This document shows positions 1 through 12,100 of a stretch of DNA of 64,000 bases, one piece after another. A program made the translations under genes and the position numbers. The DNA lies in the NCBI GenBank assembly GCA_026419775.2, contig JAOPGA020001688.1:124001-188000 (forward strand), in the 5' to 3' direction. Under the pieces are notes generated by a model that saw only the letters and a list, made by a program, of their open reading frames with translations, was not told the DNA's origin and ran no database searches. Each line of letters opens with the position of its first letter. Positions within the stretch are counted from its first letter, which is position 1. This stretch comes from Acrasis kona (Eukaryota; Heterolobosea; Eutetramitea; Acrasida; Acrasidae).

Positions 1-1336
1 GGAGGTTTAAGAAACGTGAATGTATTATGAGCACCAATCACCATTGTACGCTTTTCGATAGAAATAGCTTTTGAAGCATCTAATCCCCTACCGTGTTCAG
101 TCTTTCTATGCTCTTCAAGACTTTTGAGCAATTTGCTCTCAAACATTGGAGGTAAGGACACAGTTAGATGATGTAATTGAATAGGACAGTGTTTACATGC
201 TTTAGGAAGTAACAAATTTGGTTTTTCGGTAGTTAGACCAGGAATAATATCTCGATTGGTCACCATGTCACTTTCTCTCATCAAATGCATCACTTCCTTT
301 AGCATGGGGTGCCTCATCAGAGAATAAAAGATTGTACAGCCTAGCTTATAGGATGATTCCTTCATTTGCTCGTGAGGAATCACTCCTAGTGCTCTTGGAG
401 TTCCCCTATGTACCTGAGCTTTTTTAATATCTTTTATTGAGCTCCTTTTAATGTAGATTGTCGACCGGTCAGAGTCAGTTGCAAGCGAGCTTTTTTGTAA
501 TTCGTGTAGACCGTCCAAAGCTTTACCGAATTTAATGTCTTCGAATAGACGTATCTCCGCCCATCCAACGCCAGCTTCCCTTACAATTTTCCCCTTTTCT
601 TTTACTATAAAAACTGTTAATGTAAGTAATTCATTTTCGTTTTACTTTGTGCGACAATTTCGATAATGAGATAAACATCTTGGTCTACGACTGGTGTATG
701 AAAGAATATCGGCATGGTAAGTTTAGCCTCCTGTACCACAAAGTCAACTGCTTTTTGCTGATTGGCGACATTGCTTTTGTGAACTCCGTAGCTTTTAAAT
801 GTTCTTCCGAAAAACTTTTTTGTGGGCTGATGGTAGAATGATGCGAAAATTCTAATGTCGTTGTCCCGATCACCTAGCTAATGGATTAGAACGTTTTGTA
901 GAGTTCAGGGTATACGTACAATAAATGTGGGTATTGATATGCTGACGATTTTATCAATGTATAGACAGTAGGGCGTCGAGAATTTTGTTCTCTTCAATTT
1001 ATCTTTAATCTTTGTTTTGTTTTCGAAATCTGAACTTTCTAGGACTTGTTTTCCTTTTGATTGATTCTTGTCTTCAATGTCAAGGATTACTGATTCCAAG
1101 TCAGAGGGTATGTGTTCGTGCTTTCGGAATGCAATCTTAAACCGCCTTTGTGTATCCAAGTCGGGCTGGTCGTCTATTAAATTCGTTCGAAGATGGTACA
1201 CATGTTTTCCACTTTGATTTTTTTCTACATCTTCATCGTTCGTGTACGATTCGCTGTCATCCGATTCATCTGAGTATTCCGATTCGTCCTTTTTGCTTGC
1301 TTTGGTATTTTGGTGGGACGTTTGAGTGTTCCTCAT
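1..1336 (-). CDS. NPHP4: Nephrocystin-4-like ciliary transition-zone protein (5' part; runs off the window)
   Basis: Three exons are inferred: 920-1336, 646-877 and 604 down to the window edge, with introns 605-645 (41 nt) and 878-919 (42 nt) that keep the frame. The first about 90 residues are acidic and low-complexity. The rest follows the N-terminal part of animal nephrocystin-4: FFGRTFKSY (family FFGRTWK), PIFFHTP, VYLIIEIVAQ, HRGTPRAL (family HGTPRAL), IIPGL and a block ending in VIGAHN. In the family this protein sits at the base of cilia and helps gate the transition zone. The C-terminal two thirds lie outside the window. The start ATG is the first in the open frame and is not otherwise supported. 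The spaced matches make the family call firm; orthology is likely. Confidence 0.8.
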
Positions 1337-1501
1337 GCCACTTTATGGCGGCAAAACAAAGTCAATCAGATGGAACGTTGATTTTATTTGAACATTAGGA
1401 TTACAACACACTCGAAGAAGAAGTTGAGAGAAGTTACAAAGTTTCGTTCAACACATTAAACGTTTATTACCGAAATTGAAATGTATTAAAGTTTCATTCC
1501 T

Positions 1502-2845
1502 TCACAGCCTTGACTTTAAATTCCTTCTTTGTTCATACATTCTGTCCGCCTGACACGTAGTGAGTTCTTCTAACCTAAAATGTACTTACTTTTAACTGTC
1601 CGTCAATATCTTGGAATTCATTGACTTGGGTTATTTGCGATAGAGATGCACTCACACAGGTTCCATCAGCACTTGCACTACAAATTACGTCGGGGTCATG
1701 TGGATTCCAATCAACCGCATGGACTTTTTCCCGATGAACCAAATGTTCGTTTGTCAAGTAAATAGTTCCACCTTTTGTGTTCCAAACCCGTACAGTGCGG
1801 TCATCAGCACAAGTCATTAACCGATCTGGTTGCTTAAAATCAAACTTTATGTCTGTCACTGATGATTTGTTGCTTTTTGATTTTGATCCATGAGCGTATC
1901 GTCGTGTTAGTGGTTGAAGTGAATTTCTAGTATCCCAAATGACGACTTGGTCATAAATGTTGCCTACAGCTAGCAGCCAATCCTATATTGTTAAGTTCAA
2001 AATGATTTAGAAAAAACTTACATCTCTCTTGTGCCAGTCACAACATTTCAATGCAGTTGGTTGTTTTCTATCAAGCAATGTATTCACACTAGTTTGTGTT
2101 TTTGAACGTCGGTCCCAAATTTTACAGAGCCCATCCTCACTTACCGTAGCAAATTCATCTCTATTGTTATTGTTCCATTTTACATCATTTATAGTTCTTG
2201 AGTGTTCAGCAAACGTTGCCAAAATGATCTCAAAATCTAAAAGTTAATAAAGTACGGAGTTGAGTGCTTACTGTTCAGATCGAATAATTTAACTCTCGAT
2301 GAAGCAGATCCGCAGAGTAGGTAATTATAGTCTAAATGATTCCAGTCAATGGAGTGCAGGGCATGTCCCTTTTCAGCCTGCACGGTAACCTGCCTCTTTG
2401 TTTTATTTACATCCCAAACAGTTACACCTAAATTTAATATGTAAGTGTTGACATTCAATTATGATTTACAATACTTCCGTCATGGTTTGCACACGCTACA
2501 GAACTCACGTACTTCTCTGACCAAACAATTGCATTAATTCCAATCTTGTTTGGACATTTAGCGAGTATCTCTGTCGATAAATTATTTTGTCTCTAAATGT
2601 TTTTATAGGCTAATATATCACCGTCTTACTGATTCTTCATTCACATCATTCTTTAACCTTAGAACGTAAAGATTTCCATCATGAAACCATCCATTATAAT
2701 CGAAAGTACCACAACAAAAAACATTTTGATAATATGTGCTGAATTGTACATCATTAACATCGTATTCAAGCTTTTGTATGTGGACTCCGTTCATTTTATC
2801 ATTACAAAGGGGAAATGGAGTCATAATGATCTCATATGACATCAT
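1502..2845 (-). CDS. PEX7: WD40 protein, PEX7-like peroxisomal PTS2 receptor
   Basis: Six exons (2630-2845, 2475-2592, 2272-2427, 2022-2236, 1590-1982, 1502-1549) join through introns of 37, 47, 35, 39 and 40 nt to give 381 residues. WD40 signatures include HDGSVTVWD, EDGLCKIWD, YDQVVIWDTRN and DDRTVRVWN. PEX7-like features are the N-terminal FSTYYQNVFCCGTFDY, which resembles the family's 'FSPYLPGRLACATAQHYG', and CCDWHKRD. In the family the protein binds PTS2 cargo in the cytosol and carries it to peroxisomes with PEX5. The last junction (1550-1589) is the least certain; without it the protein would stop a few codons after the donor. Another small WD40 protein is possible, but domain order and length fit PEX7 best. 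Confidence 0.68.
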
Positions 2846-2973
2846 ATCAAGTTAGTGGAAGTAACTATGCGCCGGCCCAACAATTTTATTATTATTGATA
2901 ATTGATAACTTTATTTAAGTGACCATACATCATTTACCATATACAAGACCATTAGGTGTCAAGTAAATCTTAA

Positions 2974-3010
2974 AAGTGGGCTCGTCGCACGACTACGCCG
3001 TCGCTCCTCC
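2974..3010. repeat. Left arm of a 37-nt inverted repeat
   Basis: This arm begins AAGTGGGCTCGTCGCACG. It matches the reverse complement of 3938-3974 with two mismatches and is much richer in GC than its surroundings. The two arms enclose 927 nt that include the tRNA-Glu gene. They could be terminal repeats of a non-autonomous DNA transposon, but no clear target-site duplication is visible. Confidence 0.7.
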
Positions 3011-3470
3011 TATAGCATTACTTATCAGGAGCAGAAAACTCAAAAGCATCAACCAATCATCCCTAACCGCAAGATTTATCATGATATCAATACAAACACA
3101 ACCAAAAGAATAGAATGAGCACTCTCAGTTTGAGCAAGACAAATACAATCAAGATAATTCAGGGTAACTATACCTTATCTTTGATATAGCGACCATAAAA
3201 TTGTTCTCTCTGATGAGAATTGCTGCCATGAATAATCAATCATTTAGATCAAGAGAAATGTAACCAAGACCAGAACTTTAATGATTAAATTAATGTTAGA
3301 TACAATTTTTAAACAACAACGCGACATTGCAAGCGTCCAAAGATCTCTGATCAGGTGTTGTTGTAGAAAATATGATAATGACCAAAGAAGAATGTCGAAT
3401 GCTGCAAATTGGTCATGTTTAACTATCTATTACTAGAGATATAGCTATGCAATATCAATAAGTTAATAAC

Positions 3471-3573
3471 TTCGATATAGTCCAGTGGTTTTCGTCTGCC
3501 ATGTAGGATGAGAGACTCTCACTCTCTAGACCCGGGTTCGATAAATAAGCATACGAGAATCCCGGTATCGAAG
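3471..3573 (+). tRNA. tRNA-Glu(CUC)-like gene with extra segments in the D loop and T loop
   Basis: The acceptor stem TTCGATA (3471-3477) pairs perfectly with TATCGAA (3566-3572). The D stem is GTCC (3480-3483) with GGAT (3506-3509). The anticodon arm AGAGA-CTCTCAC-TCTCT (3511-3527) carries anticodon CTC at 3518-3520, and the T stem CCGGG (3532-3536) pairs with CCCGG (3561-3565). The D loop begins AGTGGTT as in ordinary tRNA-Glu but is followed by 14 extra nt (3491-3504). The T loop begins TTCGA but carries about 17 extra nt (3542-3558). A TTTTT Pol III terminator follows at 3577-3581. Perfect stems argue against a decayed copy. The extra segments may be ectopic introns or retained loops, and a tRNA-derived repeat cannot be excluded. 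Confidence 0.65.
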
Positions 3574-3937
3574 ACGTTTTTGTTAATATCTTGTTTTCTT
3601 TTGTATGACATGTCTTTCATCAGCGAATAATCCGTTCTATTTTTTAAACTAGATATTATTATTGTAAACAAGAGTATACGCGTTATTGACCAGATGGCCG
3701 CTTTCAACTTCATTATTGTGAAGTAAAGCAAGCAGCATTCTATTGTATATATTTCTGGTCTATTACAACGTTATTTTAGCAATTTCCACATCAGAGTGAG
3801 TGGACAAATGAAAATCGATTATGAAGGTAAATTTAAGGTTGTAGTATCATTTCCAACCTTTACGAATCGGAATATATGTAGGGTAATAAAGTTCTTTAAT
3901 TTCTTAAATGTAATGGATTGTGGTTTTAATTATCAAA

Positions 3938-3974
3938 GGAGAAGCGACGGCGTAGCCGTGCGACGAGCCCACTT
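3938..3974. repeat. Right arm of the 37-nt inverted repeat
   Basis: Reverse-complement partner of 2974-3010 with two mismatches (core GGCGTAGCCGTGCGACGAGC). The core also contains a small self-complementary GGCGTAGCC. See the left arm for interpretation. Confidence 0.7.
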
Positions 3975-4080
3975 GGTAGATAGATCTTTGTATAATAGAT
4001 AGAATGTAGATGGTATTACATTAATTGTAACGGATGGTGTATTAGTTATGTTTTATAAGGTTGTAGTAAATGTAAAATAT

Positions 4081-4098
4081 GATGATGATGATGATGAT
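4081..4098. repeat. GAT trinucleotide microsatellite
   Basis: Six perfect GAT units lie in non-coding DNA about 250 nt upstream of the RCC1-like gene. Confidence 0.8.
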
Positions 4099-4104
4099 TA
4101 TGTT

Positions 4105-4197
4105 GGTTCGGCTCCCAACATTTCTAGACGGTTCGGCTCCCACTAGCTTCATATAAGTTCGGCTCCTTGTATGGTAAGCATACTGGCTCGGCTCCCA
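4105..4197. repeat. Four spaced copies of GGTTCGGCTCCCA
   Basis: Near-identical 10-13 nt copies begin at about 4105, 4130, 4157 and 4185, spaced 25-28 nt apart. They share the core TTCGGCTCC, or CTCGGCTCC in the last. The copies stand out as GC-rich islands in AT-rich DNA 160-250 nt upstream of the next start codon. They may be a protein-binding array or a remnant of a tandem repeat; function is not known. Confidence 0.6.
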
Positions 4198-4355
4198 GTA
4201 GCTGTAAAAGTAGACTTACATGATAGTGTACCGTGGAGTGTTCATCGTGATCTTGTTCTCTCCCTTGTTTTTAAAACGGTTTCCTCTTTTTAAACTTCTG
4301 CCGAGTATTTTTTGCTGAAACCCCATGCTCAACTAATCATTATTCAAACAAAACA

Positions 4356-5894
4356 ATGCATATAAAGGTGTCAATCAAGAAGGGACATTCTATTAAGAAC
4401 AGGACACGGAGTGCGAAAAGAAAGAAAAGACACAATAACAAATTCAACAAACAAACAACTATAACAATTTCCGAGAGATATGATCCTGAAAAAATTCTAT
4501 TATTACAGCAAGCAAACAAAACAAACATTAACAAGAACATAGTGGAAATAATAACACATAAACAACCAAAATCATTTGATTTCAATCCCGTTGAGACCAC
4601 ATGTTTAGAAGAGTTGCAGCGTTTATTAAAAAATAAACTCAACAGCACGGGCAGAGGTACTAATCAAATAAAAAATTACCCCCGTTAATCTGTTAGTGTA
4701 TTCCTTTGGCTTTTCACAATCAGGATTACTTGGTAGGTGCATATCGGATTTAAATTACAACGCACCTGGGGAGGTAGATGGCCTCCGCAACAAACAAATC
4801 AAACAAATTGAAATTGGAGATGATTGTTGTGCAGCTGTTACACGTAAGACATTTGCACTTTCAACTTAATAAAACATGAAAGATGATGGTGACATGTATG
4901 TTTGGTCTAAATCAACCACAAGTAGAAATGAAAGAGTTTCAAAAACAAAACAAAACATTCGCCTACTCTTGTCAAATGTAGTACAAGTATCCATTAGTCA
5001 GTCGATGTTAATTCTACTAGGTACTTTTTTTATTAAACATCGATTTACAATAATAAAAGCCAACAATGTTGTTTTAATGTGCAACGGATCATTTTTTAAT
5101 CGAAAAGAAGCAATTGTTGTGAAAGGACTTGAGCATGTCACTGTAAAATTAGTTTCATGCGGAGAAAGTTCATGTTGCGTTGTTTCTGATTCTGGAGAAA
5201 TGTACATGATTAAAGTAAATGGAGTTGCTCACAAGTACAATGAGATAAGTAATGTAAAGTCTGTAATGCTGAATCAAAAACACACTGTGGCTTTGACAGG
5301 TTTGTGATGTAAATTGTTTTTGTTTATTATATCAATAAAGAACTTGGAGAGGTTTATACTTGGGGGAAGGATGTTATTCCGATTCTCGGAAACACAATGA
5401 ATAGAGCTCCACATCCACTCAGACTGACTGCTTTTGATGGGTACTTTATAACACAGATCGGATCCAATAATAATAGTTGCTTTGCTCTGACTGGTGAATC
5501 ATCTTGTTCTTATTGTTTTTTTGAACTTTTTTGTTAGACGATGGTTGTGTCTTTTTGTGGGGATACAAGTTGAGTATCGCGTTGAGTGGTGCGCTTGTAA
5601 CAAAAATGCTTCCTTTCCTGATCCCACCAAGTTGTTTCAATAATAAAAAGGTTTTAAAGATGGCAATAGGTACTTGGCATGCTGTTGCAATGTGTGGTAA
5701 GAATTCCGATCGGCCATTCAATTAATTCAATTGTAGATGATTGTGTCTATAGTTGGGGAACAACTACAAGCGGAGTTACTGGACAAGGTGATGTTTTGGA
5801 ACAACAGATTATTAACCCAACCAAACTAAACACACCAAGAAGAGTTATTGATATTTGGTCGAAGAACTTTTTGTCGTTTTTAATTTGTAAATGA
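4356..5894 (+). CDS. RCC1-repeat (beta-propeller) protein
   Basis: Six exons (4356-4656, 4697-4843, 4883-5299, 5341-5493, 5538-5696, 5737-5894) join in frame through introns of 39-44 nt to give 444 residues and a TGA stop. The first about 100 residues are lysine-rich with no known domain. From VYSFGFSQSGLLG onward the protein shows RCC1-type blades such as DGDMYVW, GEVYTWG, DGCVFLWG and DCVYSWG, with introns falling near the blade starts. RCC1-family propellers often act as exchange factors for small GTPases or as scaffolds. Which of these applies cannot be told, as the GTPase-binding residues are not recognisable. The repeats are diverged, so the exact number of blades is uncertain. Confidence 0.7.
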
Positions 5895-6108
5895 GTTGTT
5901 AATAAAGCAGTCTTGAAGAGCAGAATTTTTGTGCTCGGCATGATTCTCTACTGGCAGATTACAAAATATTCGACGAACAACAGTGTTCATTTTTGTTAGT
6001 ATAGTTTGTTTTTGGTCAAAATAAATCTTTCGGACTTCAAACTCCGGGGATCTAGATACGGATATGGACATTAGCCCTATTATTTAATATCTACATTTTT
6101 TTCAAGCG

Positions 6109-9100
6109 ATGGACGCAAAGTTCGTCCTTTGCTTAGCAGTAGTCGTACTTACTCTCACAAGTCCGTCACTGTCTCAATCATGTTACGCCACTGATAGTTC
6201 GTGCGTATTAAGGTATACTTTATCTGAGGGAGTCGGTCAAAGCATAAATGATACTTCTCCGACTCCAATCAATAACAGGGGAGTTCTAAATGGAGTGACG
6301 TGGGCAAGCGACAACATGCCCGCTCCAGGTTTTCCCAACTCGTTATATTTTGGAGGAGCAAACGCTTGGGTTAATATATCCTCCAACACGGTCATCGACA
6401 TTTCTTCGAGTTTCACGGTTTCGTTGTGGCTAAAAACCACCTCAGCTTCAACTACAATACAAACGGTCTTAACAATCGGCATGCCTGATACAACGGCCAA
6501 CAACTTTATAATTTCATGCTCAGCAGCAAACTTATGGTCGGCATCCTACAGCGGATCGAAAATCACTTGGGCCACACAACCTACTAATGGAATTTGGTTC
6601 CATCTTTTGGCGACATTTAATTCCACTTCGAGCATGTTTCAACTTTACGTAAATGGAGCGATGGTGTCGTCGTCTAGCACCGCTGCATTCATGCCGACCG
6701 CCGATACAATCTACTTTGGAAATTTCCCCGGTACATCAGAAAATTACATTGGTTTTGCAACTGGTCTACAAATGTTCCAATCGGCTTTTGGAGCTACACA
6801 AGTAGCCAATAACTATTTAAACTCTGCGTCGCCGTGCAGTGGATACGGAGTTTGCACTGCCAGTAATACTTGTTCTTGCTACGTTGGATTTAGTGGAAGA
6901 TCTTGTCAGTATTGGAATTGTTCAGGGTTGAGTAGTTTTAGTCCTAATGTATGTAGTGGATTCGGATCTTGTAATGTACCGTTGAGTGTTTATGGTTCTA
7001 GAGCATCTTCAGCGAGTCCAATTGTTTCTTTTTCTAATTCTTCTGCAAGTAGTTTTTTTAATGTGATTGGCGCTACTTTTAGTAACCAACGCATTGATAA
7101 TTTCTATGCATCGTCTACTTTTAATAATTTAACAGCTGGGAGGTATTTAGGGTCTGTTACTGGACCTAAATTGGTGTTGAATGATGGAGAAGTTATCAAG
7201 AATATTACAATTAACACTAATGCTCAGGGTCAAATTGTTTATTTACTTTTTGCAACGAGTAGTCAACGAAATATTAGTTTTCTAAACTCTAGTACTTCTT
7301 ATAGCAACATTGCTCGTTATTTCTTATCTAATATTGAGTATGTTGTAAATATTTACGGTACTTATGTTCCTTTTAATTCTAATTATGTTCTTGGTGCATT
7401 AGAGGTTACGACTTCTTACAATCCTGTATGTACTTGTCCACCAGGTTATACTGGTGCTAATTGTCAAATTTGGTCTTGTTATGGAAAGTTAAATTCAGAT
7501 TCTTCTGTTTGTTCTAGTAATGGAACATGTACTGATATTGACACGTGTACTTGTGAACCTGGTTTCTACGGTAATCAATGTCAATACTGGTATTGTCGTA
7601 ATATTCCGAACAACCAGACAAATGTTTGTAACAATGGCACATGCTCATCTCCCTCTTTATATAAGCTGTATGACGGTGTCAAAGATACTTTGGTCCCTTC
7701 AAATAATTACTTTAATTACAATGCAACATTCGGGGCCATTGATTCTTTTTCTTTTTATTCTGGTGATAGTAATTTGGTTTACAATGTCATGCTTGGTCAG
7801 AACGGGTTGGTGAATAGTCCAAAATATGGTACTACTCCAGGTGGAGGAACCACTATTTCTTTTTATATGCAGCCTGGTTTGGAAACCATTGTGAGGGTGT
7901 ATACGACTTACGCTGGATATGTAAATTCTAATCGTCTTAATTGTATAGGTTTCCTCACTTCTTTGAATAGAATGTTTTGGTCGCCCGCTGGGTGTGCTAA
8001 AAGTTTCAGTTCTTCTACTTTTATCATTCCTACCGATTCTCATATAATAGGAATGGCAGGTAAATTTAGAACAGCCGCGACTCCGAATGCGCTTACAAAC
8101 GTTGCATTTTATACTCAGATACCAGGTACTGGATGTGCATGTAAAACTGGTTACAATGGTATTAATTGTGAGTATTGGCAGTGTAATGGCGTAAATTATA
8201 ATGATAGGGCTGTATGCTCAGGTGCTGGTTCATGTATATCTCCTAATGTATGCCAATGCAATGGCGGCTATACTGGTCAATTCTGCCAATTTACAGTGTG
8301 TTTTGGTATTAATAATACGATGCCTAATCAATGTTCTGGTAATGGTTTGTGTACAGGTCCAAATACATGTTCTTGTGTTCCTGGTTACTTTGGAAGCCAG
8401 TGCGAATCATGGAGTTGCAATGGAACATTGATGACTTCATCATCAGTTTGTGCAGGCGTTGGCAATTGTATTTATCCTAATATTTGTGATTGTAAGAATG
8501 CAACTGGTGGTCCATCTTGTTTGAACACAGGCGGCATAACTCTTGGTTCGTTACTCTCAGATGCAACGATTGTAAATTCTTGTGATGTCTCTAGCGGTTG
8601 CCCAGCAGATAGCTTCACTCCTACAACAGCTAGAATATCAAATAGTATTTATAATTCTACTGCGGTGTGGCAACATCCATTATATGGATATAACGTCACA
8701 GTTTCATATAACTTAAACAACAACTATCAATGGTTTACTGCTATTTTCGGAACAATAACCGTACCTTATTTGAGATTTTATGTTCTACTTGATAATCGCC
8801 TTGCATATGCATCTCCACTTGTTTCTACACTATTTTTTAAATACCCTGTTTCTATAAACGTTGTTGGTGTGTATACAATGACATTAGTCGTTGATCCATT
8901 AGATTTCAATAGTGGTGATACTGCCATTTGGGCAAATGCTACATTGTATGGATTAACTTGTTTTGGAGGTAAATTTGCAAACGACCCATCTGTATGTTCC
9001 GGCAATGGTACTTGTAACTCACCAAGCACTTGCCAATGTAATACTGGTTTTTACGGTCCAAATTGTGAAGCTTACAACTGTTATAATACCATATTTAATA

Positions 9101-12100
9101 GTACTAGTACATGTTCAGGTAATGGTAGTTGCATAGCACCAAACACATGTTCTTGTAATAATGGTTATTATGGTCCTAAATGTGAATTTTATAATTGTTA
9201 TGGAACCGTATATAATAATAATGCTGTTTGTTCTACTAACGGTTCTTGCGTGGCACCCAATACTTGTCTATGTAAACCAGGCTATTATGGACAGCGTTGT
9301 GAATCATTCAATTGTTATGGAAGTGTTTTTAACGCAACAAAGACTTGTGGTAATGGAACGTGCGTAAGACCAGACCAATGTGTTTGTTCAACAAATTATT
9401 TTGGTACAACAGTGTGACGCTTTTAATTGTTTTGGAGTTTTATACAATAGTACTTCTTCATGCTCTTCTAATGGGACATGCATCGCGCCCAATACATGTG
9501 TTTGTGACTTTGGTTACACAAATTCAGATTGTAGTAATTGGCTTTGCTCAGGAGTCCTCAACACTTCACCAAATGTATGTTCTGGAAATGGTTTATGTGG
9601 TTCTCCCACAACAATAAAAACATATCCACCAGTGGGACCTGGTAGAGCAGGTTCCATAAGCTTCAGTAATTACACATTAAACGGAGCAGTTGACTCGTTT
9701 TATTTTTGGGGAGGTGACTGGCTAGATAGTGTACAATGGGGTTCAACATCACTAAATTACGTAACGCAAAGATATTACACAGGTGGAGGAGTTCGATATC
9801 CATTGGTACTAAACCCAGGTGATTTTGTAAAAACAGTTACTGTCTATATACATGCAGCAGGAAAAGTAATTACTTGTTTCTCATTTACAACAATGAATGG
9901 AGTCAACTACTTACCTTCTAACACTAGTTGTCAAATTGGATCCTTGGCATCCAACTCTACTACATTCCAACTCGTAGATGGAGAGTACATTATTGGTTTT
10001 TATGGTACTTGGACGAATGTCTCTAGAGCTGGTATTACACAAATGAGTATTTATACTCAACTACCGGGTAGCGGTTGTCAATGTAAACCAAACTACTACG
10101 GACTTGATTGTGCAAATTATACTTGTTTTGGAACAAGTAGTAAACAATCAAATGTATGTTCCAATAACGGAACTTGTGTTTCTTACAATAATTGTAATTG
10201 TACAAAAGGTTTTTATGGCTTGCAATGCGAAGCTTATAATTGTTATGGAGTAATGTATAACAACAGTAGAGTTTGTTCAACTAATGGAACATGTATAGGT
10301 GTAAATCAATGTAGTTGTAACAGTGGATACTACGGACAACAGTGTGAAGCATATAATTGTTATGGAACTTTATTCAACTCTTCTAGAGTATGTTCTGGTA
10401 ACGGAACATGTAATGGTCCTAACCAATGTGTTTGTAAAGCAGGTTATTATGGTTTACAATGTGAAGCTTACAATTGTTATGGATTAATATATAATTCAAC
10501 TATGGCATGTGGTAATGGAACATGTTTATCACCCAATCAGTGCACATGTCCATCTGGTTACTATGGACTACAATGCGAAGGTTACAACTGTTACGGAACT
10601 ATTTATAACTCATCTAGAGTATGTTCCAGTAACGGAACATGTAATGCACCTAATCAGTGTATATGTAAGAGCGGTTACTATGGTCAACAATGTGATGCTT
10701 ATAGTTGCTACGGCAAAGTATACAACGCCACGGCAGCATGTGGTGTTGGTTCTTGTGTGGCACCTAATCAATGCACATGTTCATCAGGCTACTACGGACT
10801 ACAATGTGAAGGTTATAATTGCTACGGTTCCATTTACAACGCAACTGGTGTTTGTTCTGGTAACGGTACTTGCGTTTCTCCGAACCAATGTAATTGTAAC
10901 AACAAATACTATGGTTTACAATGTGAAGCTTACAGCTGTTACGGTAAGATATTCAACTCAAGTGCATCATGTGGAAATGGTACATGTAGTGCACCTGATA
11001 GTTGTTTATGTCCCTCCAGTTATTATGGTTTACAATGCGAAGGTTACAACTGCTTTGGAACTATTTATAATTCCTCAAAAGTATGTTCTAATAACGGAAC
11101 TTGTAACGGACCAAATCAATGTAATTGTAATAACGGTTATTATGGACAGCAATGCGAAGCTTATAATTGCTTTGGTACCATATACAACGGAAGTCGAGTA
11201 TGCTCTGGAAACGGTACTTGCAACGCACCTAATCAATGCATCTGTAAACTAGGATACTACGGTTCGCAATGTGAGGCTTATAATTGCTATGGAACCATTT
11301 ATAATTCATCAAAAGTATGTTCTACTAATGGTACATGTACATCACCAAATGTTTGCTCGTGCAGCAATGGTTATTACGGTCAGCAATGCGATGCATATAG
11401 CTGTTATGGACTGTTATATAATTCATCTTTGTCATGTGGCAACGGTACTTGTAATGCACCAAATAGCTGCGTATGTCCATCTAGTTATTATGGATTGCAG
11501 TGTGAAGGTTATAATTGTTATGGTACCATTTATAACTCATCTAAAGTGTGCTCTAGTAATGGAACATGTAATGCTCCAAATCAATGTGTTTGTAAACAAG
11601 GTTATTATGGTCAACTATGTGAAGCATATAACTGTTACGGTACTATATACAATTCAACAAGAGTGTGCTCTGGCAATGGCACTTGTTCCTCTCCTAATAC
11701 ATGTATTTGTAAACCAGGTTACTATGGATTACAATGCGAAGGATATAACTGTTATGGATCCATATACAACTCCAGTAGTGTTTGTTCCACTAATGGAACA
11801 TGTGTAAGTCCAAACCAATGTAGTTGCGATAATAGTTATTACGGACAACAATGCGAAGCTTACAATTGTTACGGTGTGATATACAACTCTTCAAGAGTGT
11901 GTTCTGGTAATGGAACATGTACATCACCAAATCAATGTTCTTGTAAACAAGGTTATTATGGATTACAATGTGAGGCGTATAATTGTTATGGAGCCATATA
12001 CAACTCCAGTAGTGTTTGTTCCGCTAATGGTACTTGTGTCTCACCTAACCAATGCTCATGTAATAATGGTTATAGTGGATTACAATGTGAGGCTTTTTAT

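Larger units (their letters stand above)
2846..4355. other. 1.5 kb stretch without a recognised protein gene
   Basis: No conserved protein could be read on either strand. The stretch contains a tRNA-Glu-like gene (3471-3573), a 37-nt inverted repeat flanking it at about 1 kb separation, a short GAT microsatellite at 4081-4098 and a four-copy GGTTCGGCTCCCA motif just upstream of the RCC1-like gene. Short open frames here look like chance frames in AT-rich DNA. Confidence 0.6.

Noticed and set aside
3796-4002. 68-codon plus-strand ORF ending in RRSDGVAVRRAH
   Set aside because: Its distinctive end is just the translated inverted repeat; the rest has no protein-like composition.
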